DNA of 64,000 nucleotides, from positions 62,001 through 126,000 of IMG/VR virus record IMGVR_UViG_3300050015_000276. The stretch is one strand, 5' to 3'. Under the pieces are notes generated by a model. It worked only from the letters and a program-made list of their open reading frames with translations. It made no database searches and had not been told where the DNA came from. Shown one piece after another: positions 49,629-58,096 of this stretch (its first letter is position 1; every line of letters starts with the position of its first letter). The translations under genes were made by a program, and so were the position numbers. The DNA comes from a virus.

Positions 49629-50968
49629 TGAATCATCTTGATTGGTTGTTTGATATATTTAAACAAAATGCTGGCCGGACTTTCATGGTTTGGGGTGGCC
49701 TTCCTATTACATATTCAAATTTAATACGTTATATACAATATTATAAAGAGAAATTTATTGAATCTGGAATTAAAGGTGGAAAAGTAATAGCTTTACATGG
49801 GGATTATTCACCTAATAATGTGGCCGCTTTGTTAGCTTTGGTTGATGATGGAAATATTGTAGTTCCTTTAGCATCAATTAAAGAAGAATTTATAGATATT
49901 GCTGAAGTTCAGGCTATTTGTTCTTTTGATGAATATGGAAAAATACAACTTAAGTGGTTTCCTAGAGAAGTACATCACCAACTTAATTTGGATATAATTG
50001 CTAGTGGTAATCCGGGTTTGATTTTGTTTAGTTCAGGATCTACTGGAAAATGTAAAGCGTCAATGCATGATTTTTTGCAAGTATTGAATAAATTTAAAAT
50101 TCCTAGACGACAATTGGTAACATTACCTTTTCTTAAATTTGACCATATGGGAGGAATCAATACACTTTTTGGTGTATTATCAAATGCTGGTACTCTAGTT
50201 CTTAGTTCTAATCGAGATCCAGAATTTGTGTGTTCGGCTATTGAAAAGTATAGAGTTGAATTGTTGCCAACTTCACCTACTTTCCTTAATCTTTTGTTGG
50301 TTTCCGAGGCATATCAGAAATATGATTTATCTTCTCTCAAATTTATTAGTTATGGATCTGAAATGATGCCTCAGGTGACCTTATTACGTATTGCAGAACT
50401 TTTTCCCAATGTTAAGTTATTACAAACTTATGGACTTTCTGAGGTTGGTGTTTTAAGATCAAAGAGTGAGAGTTCCAATTCTTTGTGGCTCAAAGTTGGT
50501 GGTGAAGATTTTCAAACTAAAGTTGAGGATGGAATATTATTCATTAAGGCAAATTCTGCGATGAAAGGATATTTTAATGCTCCTTCTCCTTTTGTTGATG
50601 GTTGGATGAATACTGGCGACCGAGTAGAAGTGAAGGGAGAATATATACGTTTTCTTGGTCGTGATTCAGAAATCATTAATGTTGGTGGACAAAAAGTTTA
50701 TCCGGCAGAAGTTGAAAATGTTTTACTGTCTATGAGTAATGTTTGTGATGTTACCGTTTCGGCTGAATCTAATTTTTTAATGGGTTATATAGTAGTAGCT
50801 CGATTTAATCTAATTGATAATGAAGATTTCTTATCATTTAAATCCAGAGTGAGAGAATATTGTAAGTCGCGTCTTGAGTCATTTAAAATACCAACTCGAA
50901 TAGAGATAGTAGAAAAAGAACTATTTAATAGTCGTTTTAAGAAAATAAGGTTTCAGGAGCAAATGTGA
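49628..50968 (+). CDS. AMP-forming acyl/aryl ligase (ANL superfamily)
   Basis: 446 aa. Core motifs in order: P-loop LILFSSGSTGKCKA, QTYGLSEVG, MNTGDRVEV, GRDSEIINVGGQKVYPAEVE, and a lysine near the end (SRFKKIRF). It activates a carboxylic acid as adenylate and loads CoA or the neighbouring carrier protein. Starts on the SDR stop (TAATG) and overlaps the next gene (ATGTGA). Confidence 0.88.
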   Translation: MNHLDWLFDIFKQNAGRTFMVWGGLPITYSNLIRYIQYYKEKFIESGIKGGKVIALHGDYSPNNVAALLALVDDGNIVVPLASIKEEFIDIAEVQAICSFDEYGKIQLKWFPREVHHQLNLDIIASGNPGLILFSSGSTGKCKASMHDFLQVLNKFKIPRRQLVTLPFLKFDHMGGINTLFGVLSNAGTLVLSSNRDPEFVCSAIEKYRVELLPTSPTFLNLLLVSEAYQKYDLSSLKFISYGSEMMPQVTLLRIAELFPNVKLLQTYGLSEVGVLRSKSESSNSLWLKVGGEDFQTKVEDGILFIKANSAMKGYFNAPSPFVDGWMNTGDRVEVKGEYIRFLGRDSEIINVGGQKVYPAEVENVLLSMSNVCDVTVSAESNFLMGYIVVARFNLIDNEDFLSFKSRVREYCKSRLESFKIPTRIEIVEKELFNSRFKKIRFQEQM

Positions 50969-52674
50969 ATAACCAACCAAAGTATTATTATGATAGAAAT
51001 TCTTATATTATCGATGATTATAACATTAATAAAACTTTTGAAGAATTGTTGTTAATGTCAGTTACAGAATTTGAAGGGTGGGTTGACCACATGCGTTCAA
51101 GTGTTTTGAAGGTGTGGGATGAAAAAGGAATACCACCTCTTTCTGGAATGACTGAAGATGATATGTCTGAAGAATTCCGTAAAATGAGCGGAACGCCTGG
51201 TAAAACTATTTCATTATATAAACCAAAATCTGGAAGTACTAAGCCATATATTGATGAATTAGATGGTAAGGCTAATGTGATTATCAATGATGGTTATATG
51301 GGAAGTTGTGTAAATCAGTTCTTTCCAACAATGGCCCAGACAAAGATTAATTATCAGACAAAGATTAATGATGAAGGTAGTTTTTCTGGATATGCCGTAT
51401 ATGATCTTTTTGCTAATGATAAATTTCGAAATAGAATGCAAAAGGGATGTCGGAGACATTTTAAACGAGACTCATTCTACCGTTATTCAGCATCTATTCT
51501 CAAAAATAGTAATTTAGGGCTCGTACCAGCAGAAACCGGCAAAGAGTGGGTTCAATTATTTAAAAGAGATTTTGTCCGATTTGTAGATTATGGATATTGG
51601 CTCAATAGAGTAGAACCGACAGAAGAAGGTGAAACTGGTAGCGGATATACAGAAGTTGATGCTTCTAATTTCTTGTGGTTATCTAAAGCCGAGATTTTGG
51701 AATTATATCATTTAGGAATTATTAATGATGAAAATCTTACTAATTTGGTTGATTTGAGATCATATGAATTACTTCCTAAATTTGTTTGTTGGACTCCAGA
51801 ATTGGAATTAGAAAGACATTTGAAAGAGGATGAACAATATCATATTCGATTTTATAAGAAATCAACACGAATATTTCCAATAGGATTTACCGCTTTTAAA
51901 ATAGGTTACATACAAGTTGCAGTTAATTTTCCACCTATGATTGCTAAGTATTTGTATGAAAAATACACAGATAATTGTAAAGGACAGCATGTTATTAATG
52001 TTTACGACCCATCATCCGGATGGGGCGGCCGCATAGCTGGTGCTATGACAGTTCAGGAAGATCGGCATATTAATTATATTGGAACCGATCCGAATACAGA
52101 TAATTTTATTGATGAACTTGGTATTACTCGTTATGAGTATTTGGCACAATTTATTAATCAATCGCTTTCATCAGGATGGGGGTATGAACCTCATACTTAT
52201 GATGTTTATCAATTGGGTTCCGAAGTAATTGGAAAAGATAAGAAATTTAAAAAGTATAAAGGTAAATTAGATTTGGTGTTCACCTCTCCGCCATATTTTA
52301 ATCGTGAAGGTTATTCTGAAGATGAAACTCAATCTTTGAAGAAATTCCCTCAGTATGATGCCTGGCGAGAAGGATTTTTGAAGCCAACGCTGACAACAGC
52401 ATATACTTATTTAAAACCAGACCGGTATCTTTTATGGAATATTGCCGACATTAAAACATCTGAAGGATATTATCCTCTTGAACAAGATAGTAAAGATATT
52501 TTAAAATCTCTGGGAGCCGAATTTGTTGGAGTGGAAAAGATGGTTTTGGCAAATATGCCTGGAACTAATCGGGTAGGTGAAGATGGTAAACCTACATGCA
52601 AAAATTTCTGCAAAGTAAATGGTCGTTGGCATAAAACTGAATTGATTTTTATTTTTAGGAAACCAAAGATATAA
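50965..52674 (+). CDS. DNA methyltransferase-like protein (TSPPY type)
   Basis: 569 aa. SAM-binding motif DPSSGWGGRIAGAM at about 348 and catalytic TSPPYFNREGYSEDE at about 440, typical of N4-cytosine/N6-adenine methyltransferases. The N-terminal 330 residues are an unrecognised domain with an SGTPGKTISLYKPKSG segment. Last gene of the operon starting at 47190. It may protect phage DNA, or act with the upstream enzymes in base modification (speculative). Its last 17 bp before the stop region are repeated after the next gene. Confidence 0.82.
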   Translation: MNNQPKYYYDRNSYIIDDYNINKTFEELLLMSVTEFEGWVDHMRSSVLKVWDEKGIPPLSGMTEDDMSEEFRKMSGTPGKTISLYKPKSGSTKPYIDELDGKANVIINDGYMGSCVNQFFPTMAQTKINYQTKINDEGSFSGYAVYDLFANDKFRNRMQKGCRRHFKRDSFYRYSASILKNSNLGLVPAETGKEWVQLFKRDFVRFVDYGYWLNRVEPTEEGETGSGYTEVDASNFLWLSKAEILELYHLGIINDENLTNLVDLRSYELLPKFVCWTPELELERHLKEDEQYHIRFYKKSTRIFPIGFTAFKIGYIQVAVNFPPMIAKYLYEKYTDNCKGQHVINVYDPSSGWGGRIAGAMTVQEDRHINYIGTDPNTDNFIDELGITRYEYLAQFINQSLSSGWGYEPHTYDVYQLGSEVIGKDKKFKKYKGKLDLVFTSPPYFNREGYSEDETQSLKKFPQYDAWREGFLKPTLTTAYTYLKPDRYLLWNIADIKTSEGYYPLEQDSKDILKSLGAEFVGVEKMVLANMPGTNRVGEDGKPTCKNFCKVNGRWHKTELIFIFRKPKI

Positions 52675-52703
52675 TTGACATCCTAGAATTTTCTTGATAA
52701 AAT
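52675..52703 (+). promoter_or_regulatory. Sigma70-type promoter, leaderless
   Basis: TTGACA, 17 bp, TGA-TAAAAT, 7 nt, ATG (52711). Confidence 0.75.
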
Positions 52704-52710
52704 TGTTATT

Positions 52711-53184
52711 ATGAATATCTTTGTTTTGGATACTGATTTTGAAAAGTGTGCTAATTACATGGTAGATTCTCATGTGGTTAAAATGCCAACAGAACATACG
52801 CAGATTTTGTCCACAGTTTGTAGAGTTAATGGTTTAGATGTTGGAATGAAATCAACGCACCAACATCATCCCTGTACTTTGTGGGCCGGTAAATCTAAAC
52901 AAAATTATATTTGGTTACGTGATCTTACTCTGGTTATTGGTGAAGAATGGTGTACAAGATTTAATCATATTTGTGCGGATGAACATAAGAGTATTGCGGT
53001 ACTTAAAACTCTTCCAATACCAAATCTTCCTAATATTGGGTTGACAGAGCACGCATTGGCCATGCCGGAAGAATATCGGGAGTGTGATCCTGTTAAGGCC
53101 TATCGCAAATATTACATCGGAGCCAAACAGCATTTGGCTAAATGGAAGCACGGGATTACTCCTTCTTGGTATACAACCAAATAA
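52711..53184 (+). CDS. Conserved phage protein, possible DNA glycosylase-like
   Basis: 157 aa. MNIFVLDTDFEKCANYMVDSHVVKMPTEHTQIL, then HQHHPCTLWAGKSKQNYIWL and ALAMPEEYRECDPVKAYRKYY. This His/Trp-rich family is widespread in T4-like phages and is sometimes linked to pyrimidine-dimer glycosylases. The catalytic role is not certain. It sits in a cassette with its own promoter and flanking direct repeats. Confidence 0.65.
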   Translation: MNIFVLDTDFEKCANYMVDSHVVKMPTEHTQILSTVCRVNGLDVGMKSTHQHHPCTLWAGKSKQNYIWLRDLTLVIGEEWCTRFNHICADEHKSIAVLKTLPIPNLPNIGLTEHALAMPEEYRECDPVKAYRKYYIGAKQHLAKWKHGITPSWYTTK

Positions 53185-53238
53185 TAGTAATTATGATGAT
53201 TAAATTAAAGTTCGTTGATTTTTAGGAAACCAAAATAA

Positions 53239-54684
53239 ATGCAAAACCCCTTAGTATCCTGTATAACTGTTACGACCGCAAACCGTAAAGAATTCTTTCC
53301 GCAATTACTTCGTTGTTGGTGGGAACAGACATATCTAAACACGGAACTTGTAATTGTTTCGGAAGATGATATGTCTGATGTTATTCCAGTTCATCCGAGA
53401 ATTCGTTTTATTTCATGTCCATCCGGAACGTCCTTGGGACAAAAACGTAATATTGCATGTGAAAATTCTCAAGGTGAAATTATTGCTCATTTTGATGATG
53501 ATGATTGGAGTGCACCTATCCGAATTGAGGAATGTGTAAAGGCTTTAATTAAACATAAAGTCTTTATTACAGGTTATAGAAATGCTCGTTTCTATGAAGT
53601 TGATACTAAATTAACGCGTGTGTGGGATGGTGGTCCAAATCTTATTATTGGATCGAGTTTAGTATATGCTAAGAATTTTTGGCAAACTCATAAATTTGAA
53701 GATATTCCAACAGGAGAAGATCTTAAGTTTTTAGCATCTTCAGGTTTAATATATGCTATGAATGGTATGGAAAGAATGATTTTCCGAGATCATTCGAACA
53801 ATACGTGGCCACGTGCAGAAAAATATAATAAAGCTTGGAAAATTGTTGATTCTATTGAAACTCAAGAATTGTTATATAGTCAGAAACCTATTAAAATTGT
53901 AATGGGTATGTTGTCTTGGAATGATAAGGAAACAACACTCAATAATCTTGATACTTTATATGCTGAAGCAAAGAGATTACGACAATTTAATTTTGATTCG
54001 GAGGTTGTTGTAGTTGATAATGGATCTACTGATGGTACAAAACAGGCCCTTAGAAAAGTAAAGAATATTCATGTTATATCCAATAAAACTAATTTGGGTA
54101 TTGCGCCGGCTCGTAATCAATTGTTTGAATATGCCAAAGTCTTCGATTCGGAATTTACATTTTCTGTAGATTGTGATATTGCTGTAGTTCCATTTTCAGT
54201 TTTAGAAATGCTACGTTGGTTACGTTTACGGGCGAATATTGCAGCGTGTATTGGAACTGAATGGGATTTATGCACTGAAGATCCAACAAAAGTGGCCACT
54301 TGGTGTCCTACTATTACTATTAATACGCACATTCAACCACATCAGGCACCATTAGGATATGGTTTGTGGTTTACAAATGTTTTGAATCGATATAGATTTG
54401 ATGAACGATTTGGACCTGGTTGGGGTGGGGAAGATAATGATTTAGCATTGACAATTGAGTCTGAAACATATTTGAAAATGTTTGTATTTCCTTTAAAGTA
54501 TTTACATTTACATCCACATAAATCTATAGATTTACTTAAAGTTGATGGTGTGGATCCTGAAAAGGTTGTTCGTGAACGCTACCAAATACTTATTGATAAA
54601 TGGGTAGAAATTCCAGAGTTTAAACCTTTTATTAAAAGGTTAGTGCAATCTAAGAATTTGGAAAGTAATATTTTACCAACATGA
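53239..54684 (+). CDS. Tandem GT2 glycosyltransferase (two GT-A domains)
   Basis: 481 aa. Domain 1 (1-205): SCITVTTANRKEFFPQLL, HFDDDDWSAPIR (DxD), TGEDLKF. Domain 2 (215-450): VMGMLSWNDKETTL, VVVDNGSTDGTKQAL, VDCDIAVVP (DxD), FGPGWGGEDNDLAL, as in polypeptide/chondroitin-type synthases. Two active sites could build an alternating or two-step sugar. It forms a unit with a GT32 gene and a methyltransferase. Confidence 0.85.
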   Translation: MQNPLVSCITVTTANRKEFFPQLLRCWWEQTYLNTELVIVSEDDMSDVIPVHPRIRFISCPSGTSLGQKRNIACENSQGEIIAHFDDDDWSAPIRIEECVKALIKHKVFITGYRNARFYEVDTKLTRVWDGGPNLIIGSSLVYAKNFWQTHKFEDIPTGEDLKFLASSGLIYAMNGMERMIFRDHSNNTWPRAEKYNKAWKIVDSIETQELLYSQKPIKIVMGMLSWNDKETTLNNLDTLYAEAKRLRQFNFDSEVVVVDNGSTDGTKQALRKVKNIHVISNKTNLGIAPARNQLFEYAKVFDSEFTFSVDCDIAVVPFSVLEMLRWLRLRANIAACIGTEWDLCTEDPTKVATWCPTITINTHIQPHQAPLGYGLWFTNVLNRYRFDERFGPGWGGEDNDLALTIESETYLKMFVFPLKYLHLHPHKSIDLLKVDGVDPEKVVRERYQILIDKWVEIPEFKPFIKRLVQSKNLESNILPT

Positions 54685-55397
54685 AACCTATAATTTGGGT
54701 TTATTGGGAAAATAAACCAGGACAGTCTGATCCATTAATAGTTCAGAGATGCAAAGAGATTTTTAGACAATATAAAAATGTAATTATTCTCAATGAAAAT
54801 ACAATTAAAAATTATGTGAATTTGATAGATTGTAGTCATATAAAAATTCTAGCATATAAAGGTGATTATTATCGTGCCAAATTACTTTCTGAATATGGTG
54901 GAATTTGGTTTGATGCTGATTCTATTTTGTTGGATGATTTTAGTGATTTGTATGATCAATTATTAAATAGTGATTTTGAGATGTGCGCAGAGAATTCGGC
55001 CGAAAGTTGTAGTCCATCTTGTTTGTTATTTAAACCTAAAAGTGTTATTGCGAAGAAATGGAGTTTATATTGTGAAGAAATGATACTTGCTGGAAAATGT
55101 ATGGATTTAAATGATTGGGGACAACTTGCTGGATATGCTCTTGCTAGAATTATTAAAGAAACTAATAATAGTGTGATGGAATTTCCTGGAAGATATATGT
55201 TTTCTCTTGGTTACGAAAATAGAATTTTTATGAATTATTATAGTCAAGATGCCAGATATATTAAACAACAATTGCAACAAATTAAAACACAAGGAGCCAA
55301 AGTTATCACATTATATGGTACGTTTATGTATAATCTTATTATACCAAACCAATGCTTATTAGAACAGATGTGGACAATGGCAAAAATAAATGAATAA
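54681..55397 (+). CDS. GT32-family glycosyltransferase
   Basis: 238 aa. IIWVYWENKPGQSDPLIVQRC, then KGDYYRAKLLSEYGGIWFDADSILLDD: the DxD motif and YGG-x-x-x-D-x-D signature of capsular-polysaccharide GT32 enzymes. Overlaps the GT2 gene (ATGA) and the next methyltransferase start. Confidence 0.85.
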   Translation: MKPIIWVYWENKPGQSDPLIVQRCKEIFRQYKNVIILNENTIKNYVNLIDCSHIKILAYKGDYYRAKLLSEYGGIWFDADSILLDDFSDLYDQLLNSDFEMCAENSAESCSPSCLLFKPKSVIAKKWSLYCEEMILAGKCMDLNDWGQLAGYALARIIKETNNSVMEFPGRYMFSLGYENRIFMNYYSQDARYIKQQLQQIKTQGAKVITLYGTFMYNLIIPNQCLLEQMWTMAKINE

Positions 55398-55961
55398 TAA
55401 CGAAGATGTTTCGGTATCGGGTGTTGGTTCCTCTCGGGCCGCTACTAAAAAATTAGATTAGAAATTCCTGAATTATTAAAAACTTTTAAGGTTAAGACAT
55501 TATTGGATTTACCGTGTGGGGATTATCATTGGATGCAACATGTTAATTTGTACGGTATATTGTATACTGGGGCCGATATAAATGAGGAAAGAATTGTGGA
55601 TAACAAACAAAAGTATCCAGAAATTCACTTTGAAGTATTAGATATTACTTCAGATCCTCTTCCTAAAAGTGATGTTGTTTTGGTGAGAGATTGTTTGGTT
55701 CATTTGGACAATAAGAGTATTTGGAAGACTATCAAAAATCTGAAGAAGAGTGGATCAACATATCTATTAACTACGAATTTTCCAGTCATTATTCATTCTA
55801 CTTTAAATAATAATATTAAAACCGGTGGTTGGCGTCCATTAAATTTTCAATTAAAACCTTTTAATTTTCCAGAACCTATTGGCGTGATTGTAGAGAATTG
55901 TACTGAGGAACCTTGGATTGATAAATCATTGTGCCTTTGGAAAATTGAAAATCTTTCTTGA
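55390..55961 (+). CDS. Class I SAM methyltransferase, apparent frameshift
   Basis: Family pattern in two frames: MNNNEDVSVSGVGSSRAATK in the first frame up to 55452, then IRLEIPELLKTFKVKTLLDLPCGDYHWM (motif I) to the end. One extra A in the A6 run at 55447-55452 would restore a continuous 190-residue protein. Without it only the part from about 55503 can be read, which lacks the N-terminal helices. Overlaps the GT32 gene as an intact gene would. Likely methylates a sugar or small substrate made with the adjacent glycosyltransferases. Confidence 0.7.
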
Positions 55962-55986
55962 CATTTAATTGTGTTTGTGATATACT
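55958..55986 (+). promoter_or_regulatory. Sigma70-type promoter, leaderless
   Basis: TTGACA, 17 bp, TGA-TATACT, 6 nt, ATG (55993). The -35 box overlaps the upstream stop codon. Confidence 0.78.
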
Positions 55987-55992
55987 TTATGT

Positions 55993-56841
55993 ATGGTACC
56001 TTTGAAGAATCGAAATCGAAAGGCGTATTCATTCGCCAATATTAATTTATTGGGAAAATGTAATGCTGATTGTTATTTTTGTCTCGGTAAAGATATTCCT
56101 TCTGAATTGGTCGGAAAGAATCAACTTTCGGTTCATTTTACACAATGGAAGAATTTTAAGAGTTTCTTAACGCAGTGCCGAGATAATGACATTTCGAAAT
56201 TATATTTAACTGGACAAACGGCCGACGGACTTCAATATGTTTACCTAGATGAATTAATTGATTATCTTCAGGATAAATGTGGATTTTCTGTTGGTATTCG
56301 AACGAATGGTTATCTCGCTTTAAAAAGGATGACAACCATTCGTAAGATGAAAGATGAAATCGGGTACAGTATTCACACCCTGAATTGTACTAATAATAAC
56401 CTTATTATGGGTAGACGAGATTTGCCAGAGTGGAATAAGATTATACCACAAAGTGGTGATAATGTACGAGTTGCCATTGTATTGAATCGTTATAATGTTT
56501 TAGAATTTTATTCTCTTTGTGAATATATTTCTCAATTTCCAAATGTTAATTATATTCAGGTTCGCCGGGTTTCAACAGATACTCGAATGGTATTTCTTAA
56601 TGAAGATATTGATATTTTTGAAAAGTTTTACCAATGCTTTATTTCTTACAATAAACCTATCCGCGAATATTATGGTGCTCCTATTTTCAAACTTTTTGGT
56701 AAGGATATTGTATTTTGGAGAACAGTTGAGACTTCAATAAATTCCTTAAACTACTTTACAGACGGAACGTGTTCCGATGAGTATTTTGTGGTAGAAGGAT
56801 ATCTTAAGAATCAGGATGTAAATAATGCAGAAGGCACTTAG
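55993..56841 (+). CDS. Radical SAM protein
   Basis: 282 aa. CNADCYFC at 23-30 is the CxxxCxxC iron-sulfur motif. NINLLGKC before it and LYLTGQTADGLQ after it fit the SAM-binding barrel. VGIRTNGYL and YSIHTLN follow. A lone Cys near the end does not make a full SPASM cluster. Substrate unknown. Ends in TAG, overlapping the next start. It is in an operon with an IMP-dehydrogenase-like gene, so a nucleotide or peptide substrate is possible. Confidence 0.8.
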   Translation: MVPLKNRNRKAYSFANINLLGKCNADCYFCLGKDIPSELVGKNQLSVHFTQWKNFKSFLTQCRDNDISKLYLTGQTADGLQYVYLDELIDYLQDKCGFSVGIRTNGYLALKRMTTIRKMKDEIGYSIHTLNCTNNNLIMGRRDLPEWNKIIPQSGDNVRVAIVLNRYNVLEFYSLCEYISQFPNVNYIQVRRVSTDTRMVFLNEDIDIFEKFYQCFISYNKPIREYYGAPIFKLFGKDIVFWRTVETSINSLNYFTDGTCSDEYFVVEGYLKNQDVNNAEGT

Positions 56842-57871
56842 TTTTGATGATACACTATTAGTTCCAAAAAGAACATTTGGTGGCAGTCGTGGGCAGGTTG
56901 ATATATCCACAAATATTTGTGGATATAATATGAAAATTCCTATTTTTTCGGCTAATATGTCTTCGGTAACTGAATCAGAAATGGCTATTGCAATGCGGCG
57001 AAATGGTGGCCTTGGAGTTCTTCATCGAATGTGTGATCCTGCCGAAAATATTAAAATGGTGAAAAATGTGTATTTGGGACTTTCAGAAGACGACTATACT
57101 AAAACTCCAGTATTTGTTTCTTTGCCATCTAATGGATTTGATGCTCTCAATAGAATAAAGGATACTCTTGAATTTAAACCTTATGGTTATTGCATAGATG
57201 TAGCACATGCTGATTCTCCTGATGTGGAAGAAACTGTAAAACGAATTATACAAGAATATCCGGAATTAAATTTGATTGTTGGTAATTATGCGACACCCGA
57301 AGGTATTAGAAATCTTATCAATATAATTGATAAAAAAGATCTTTCTAGAGTTGCATTTAAAGTGGGAATTGGTAGCGGAAGCCAATGTTCTACACGTATT
57401 GTTACCGGTTGTGGTATTCCTACATTAGAAAGTATATTTCGAATTAGAAATAATGATTATATACCAAAAGATATTAAATTGATTGCTGATGGTGGAATTC
57501 GTAATTCTGGTGATATTGTAAAAGTTTTGGCCTCTGGCGCGGATGCAGTTATGTTAGGTAGTTTGTTGGCTGGAACTAAAGAGGCTCCCGGTAATGTTAT
57601 TAAAAATTCTGGTGGTCTTTATAAGATTTATAGAGGCAGCGCCTCATATGGACAGAAGTTTGAAGTGGGAAAACAAGGATATATTGAAGGAACAGAAACT
57701 TTAGTGCCATACAAAGGCCATGTTACAACTATTCTTACTCAATTGGTAGAGGGAATCAAATCAGGATTTTCCTATTGTGGTTCCCTTAATCTTGAAGAAT
57801 TGCAAGATAATGCGGAATTTGTCGAAATATCAAATGCTGGATATAGAGAAAGTACACCTCATGGGGTTTAA
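56825..57871 (+). CDS. IMP dehydrogenase/GMP reductase-like protein
   Basis: 348 aa without a CBS module. SFDDTLLVPKRTFGGSR, GGLGVLHRMCDP, GIGSGSQCSTRIVTGCGIPTL (catalytic Cys loop at about 190), LIADGGIRNSGDIVKVLASGADAVMLGSLLAG, YRGSASYGQK and LVPYKGHVTTI (flap). The YRGxxS and VPYKG forms are closer to IMPDH than to GMP reductase. It would steer purines toward guanine nucleotides during infection. Confidence 0.88.
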   Translation: MQKALSFDDTLLVPKRTFGGSRGQVDISTNICGYNMKIPIFSANMSSVTESEMAIAMRRNGGLGVLHRMCDPAENIKMVKNVYLGLSEDDYTKTPVFVSLPSNGFDALNRIKDTLEFKPYGYCIDVAHADSPDVEETVKRIIQEYPELNLIVGNYATPEGIRNLINIIDKKDLSRVAFKVGIGSGSQCSTRIVTGCGIPTLESIFRIRNNDYIPKDIKLIADGGIRNSGDIVKVLASGADAVMLGSLLAGTKEAPGNVIKNSGGLYKIYRGSASYGQKFEVGKQGYIEGTETLVPYKGHVTTILTQLVEGIKSGFSYCGSLNLEELQDNAEFVEISNAGYRESTPHGV

Positions 57872-57873
57872 AT

Positions 57874-58065
57874 ATGACAGTAAAAGAACGATATGAAGAG
57901 TGGTTGCGGCGAGCAAATAAAATTGCCGAAGATTTGGAAATTGAAATAAATTTCACTGTAGAAGTTCGAGATTATACACCAGAAGCCTGTGTGGACGTTT
58001 GTCAAAAATATACAGATTGTGGTTTTTATTCAAAACCTGGCAATACTTATATTAATTGTTGTTGA
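57874..58065 (+). CDS. Small protein, paralogue of the gene at 3787
   Basis: 63 aa. The N-terminal helix ERYEEWLRRANKIAEDLEIEI is shared with 3787-3999. The C-terminus has four Cys (ACVDVCQ...DCGF...NCC) that may bind a metal. Its stop overlaps the -35 box of the next promoter. Confidence 0.65.
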   Translation: MTVKERYEEWLRRANKIAEDLEIEINFTVEVRDYTPEACVDVCQKYTDCGFYSKPGNTYINCC

Positions 58066-58090
58066 CATTCCCGGTCGTTTGTGCTAACAT
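58062..58090 (+). promoter_or_regulatory. Sigma70-type promoter, leaderless
   Basis: TTGACA, 17 bp, TGC-TAACAT, 6 nt, ATG (58097). Confidence 0.75.
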
Positions 58091-58096
58091 ATTAGT

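Larger units (their letters stand above)
52651..53234. repeat. 17-bp direct repeats flanking a promoter-gene cassette
   Basis: ATTTTTAGGAAACCAAA at 52651-52667 (inside the methyltransferase gene end) and again at 53218-53234. Between them lie the promoter at 52675 and the gene at 52711. Looks like a small insert bounded by a target duplication or by recombination at the repeat. Confidence 0.8.

Noticed and set aside
56825-57871. Calling the enzyme a GMP reductase outright.
   Set aside because: Flap motifs (YRGSAS, VPYKG) look more like IMP dehydrogenase; without a tree I leave it as IMPDH/GMPR-like.
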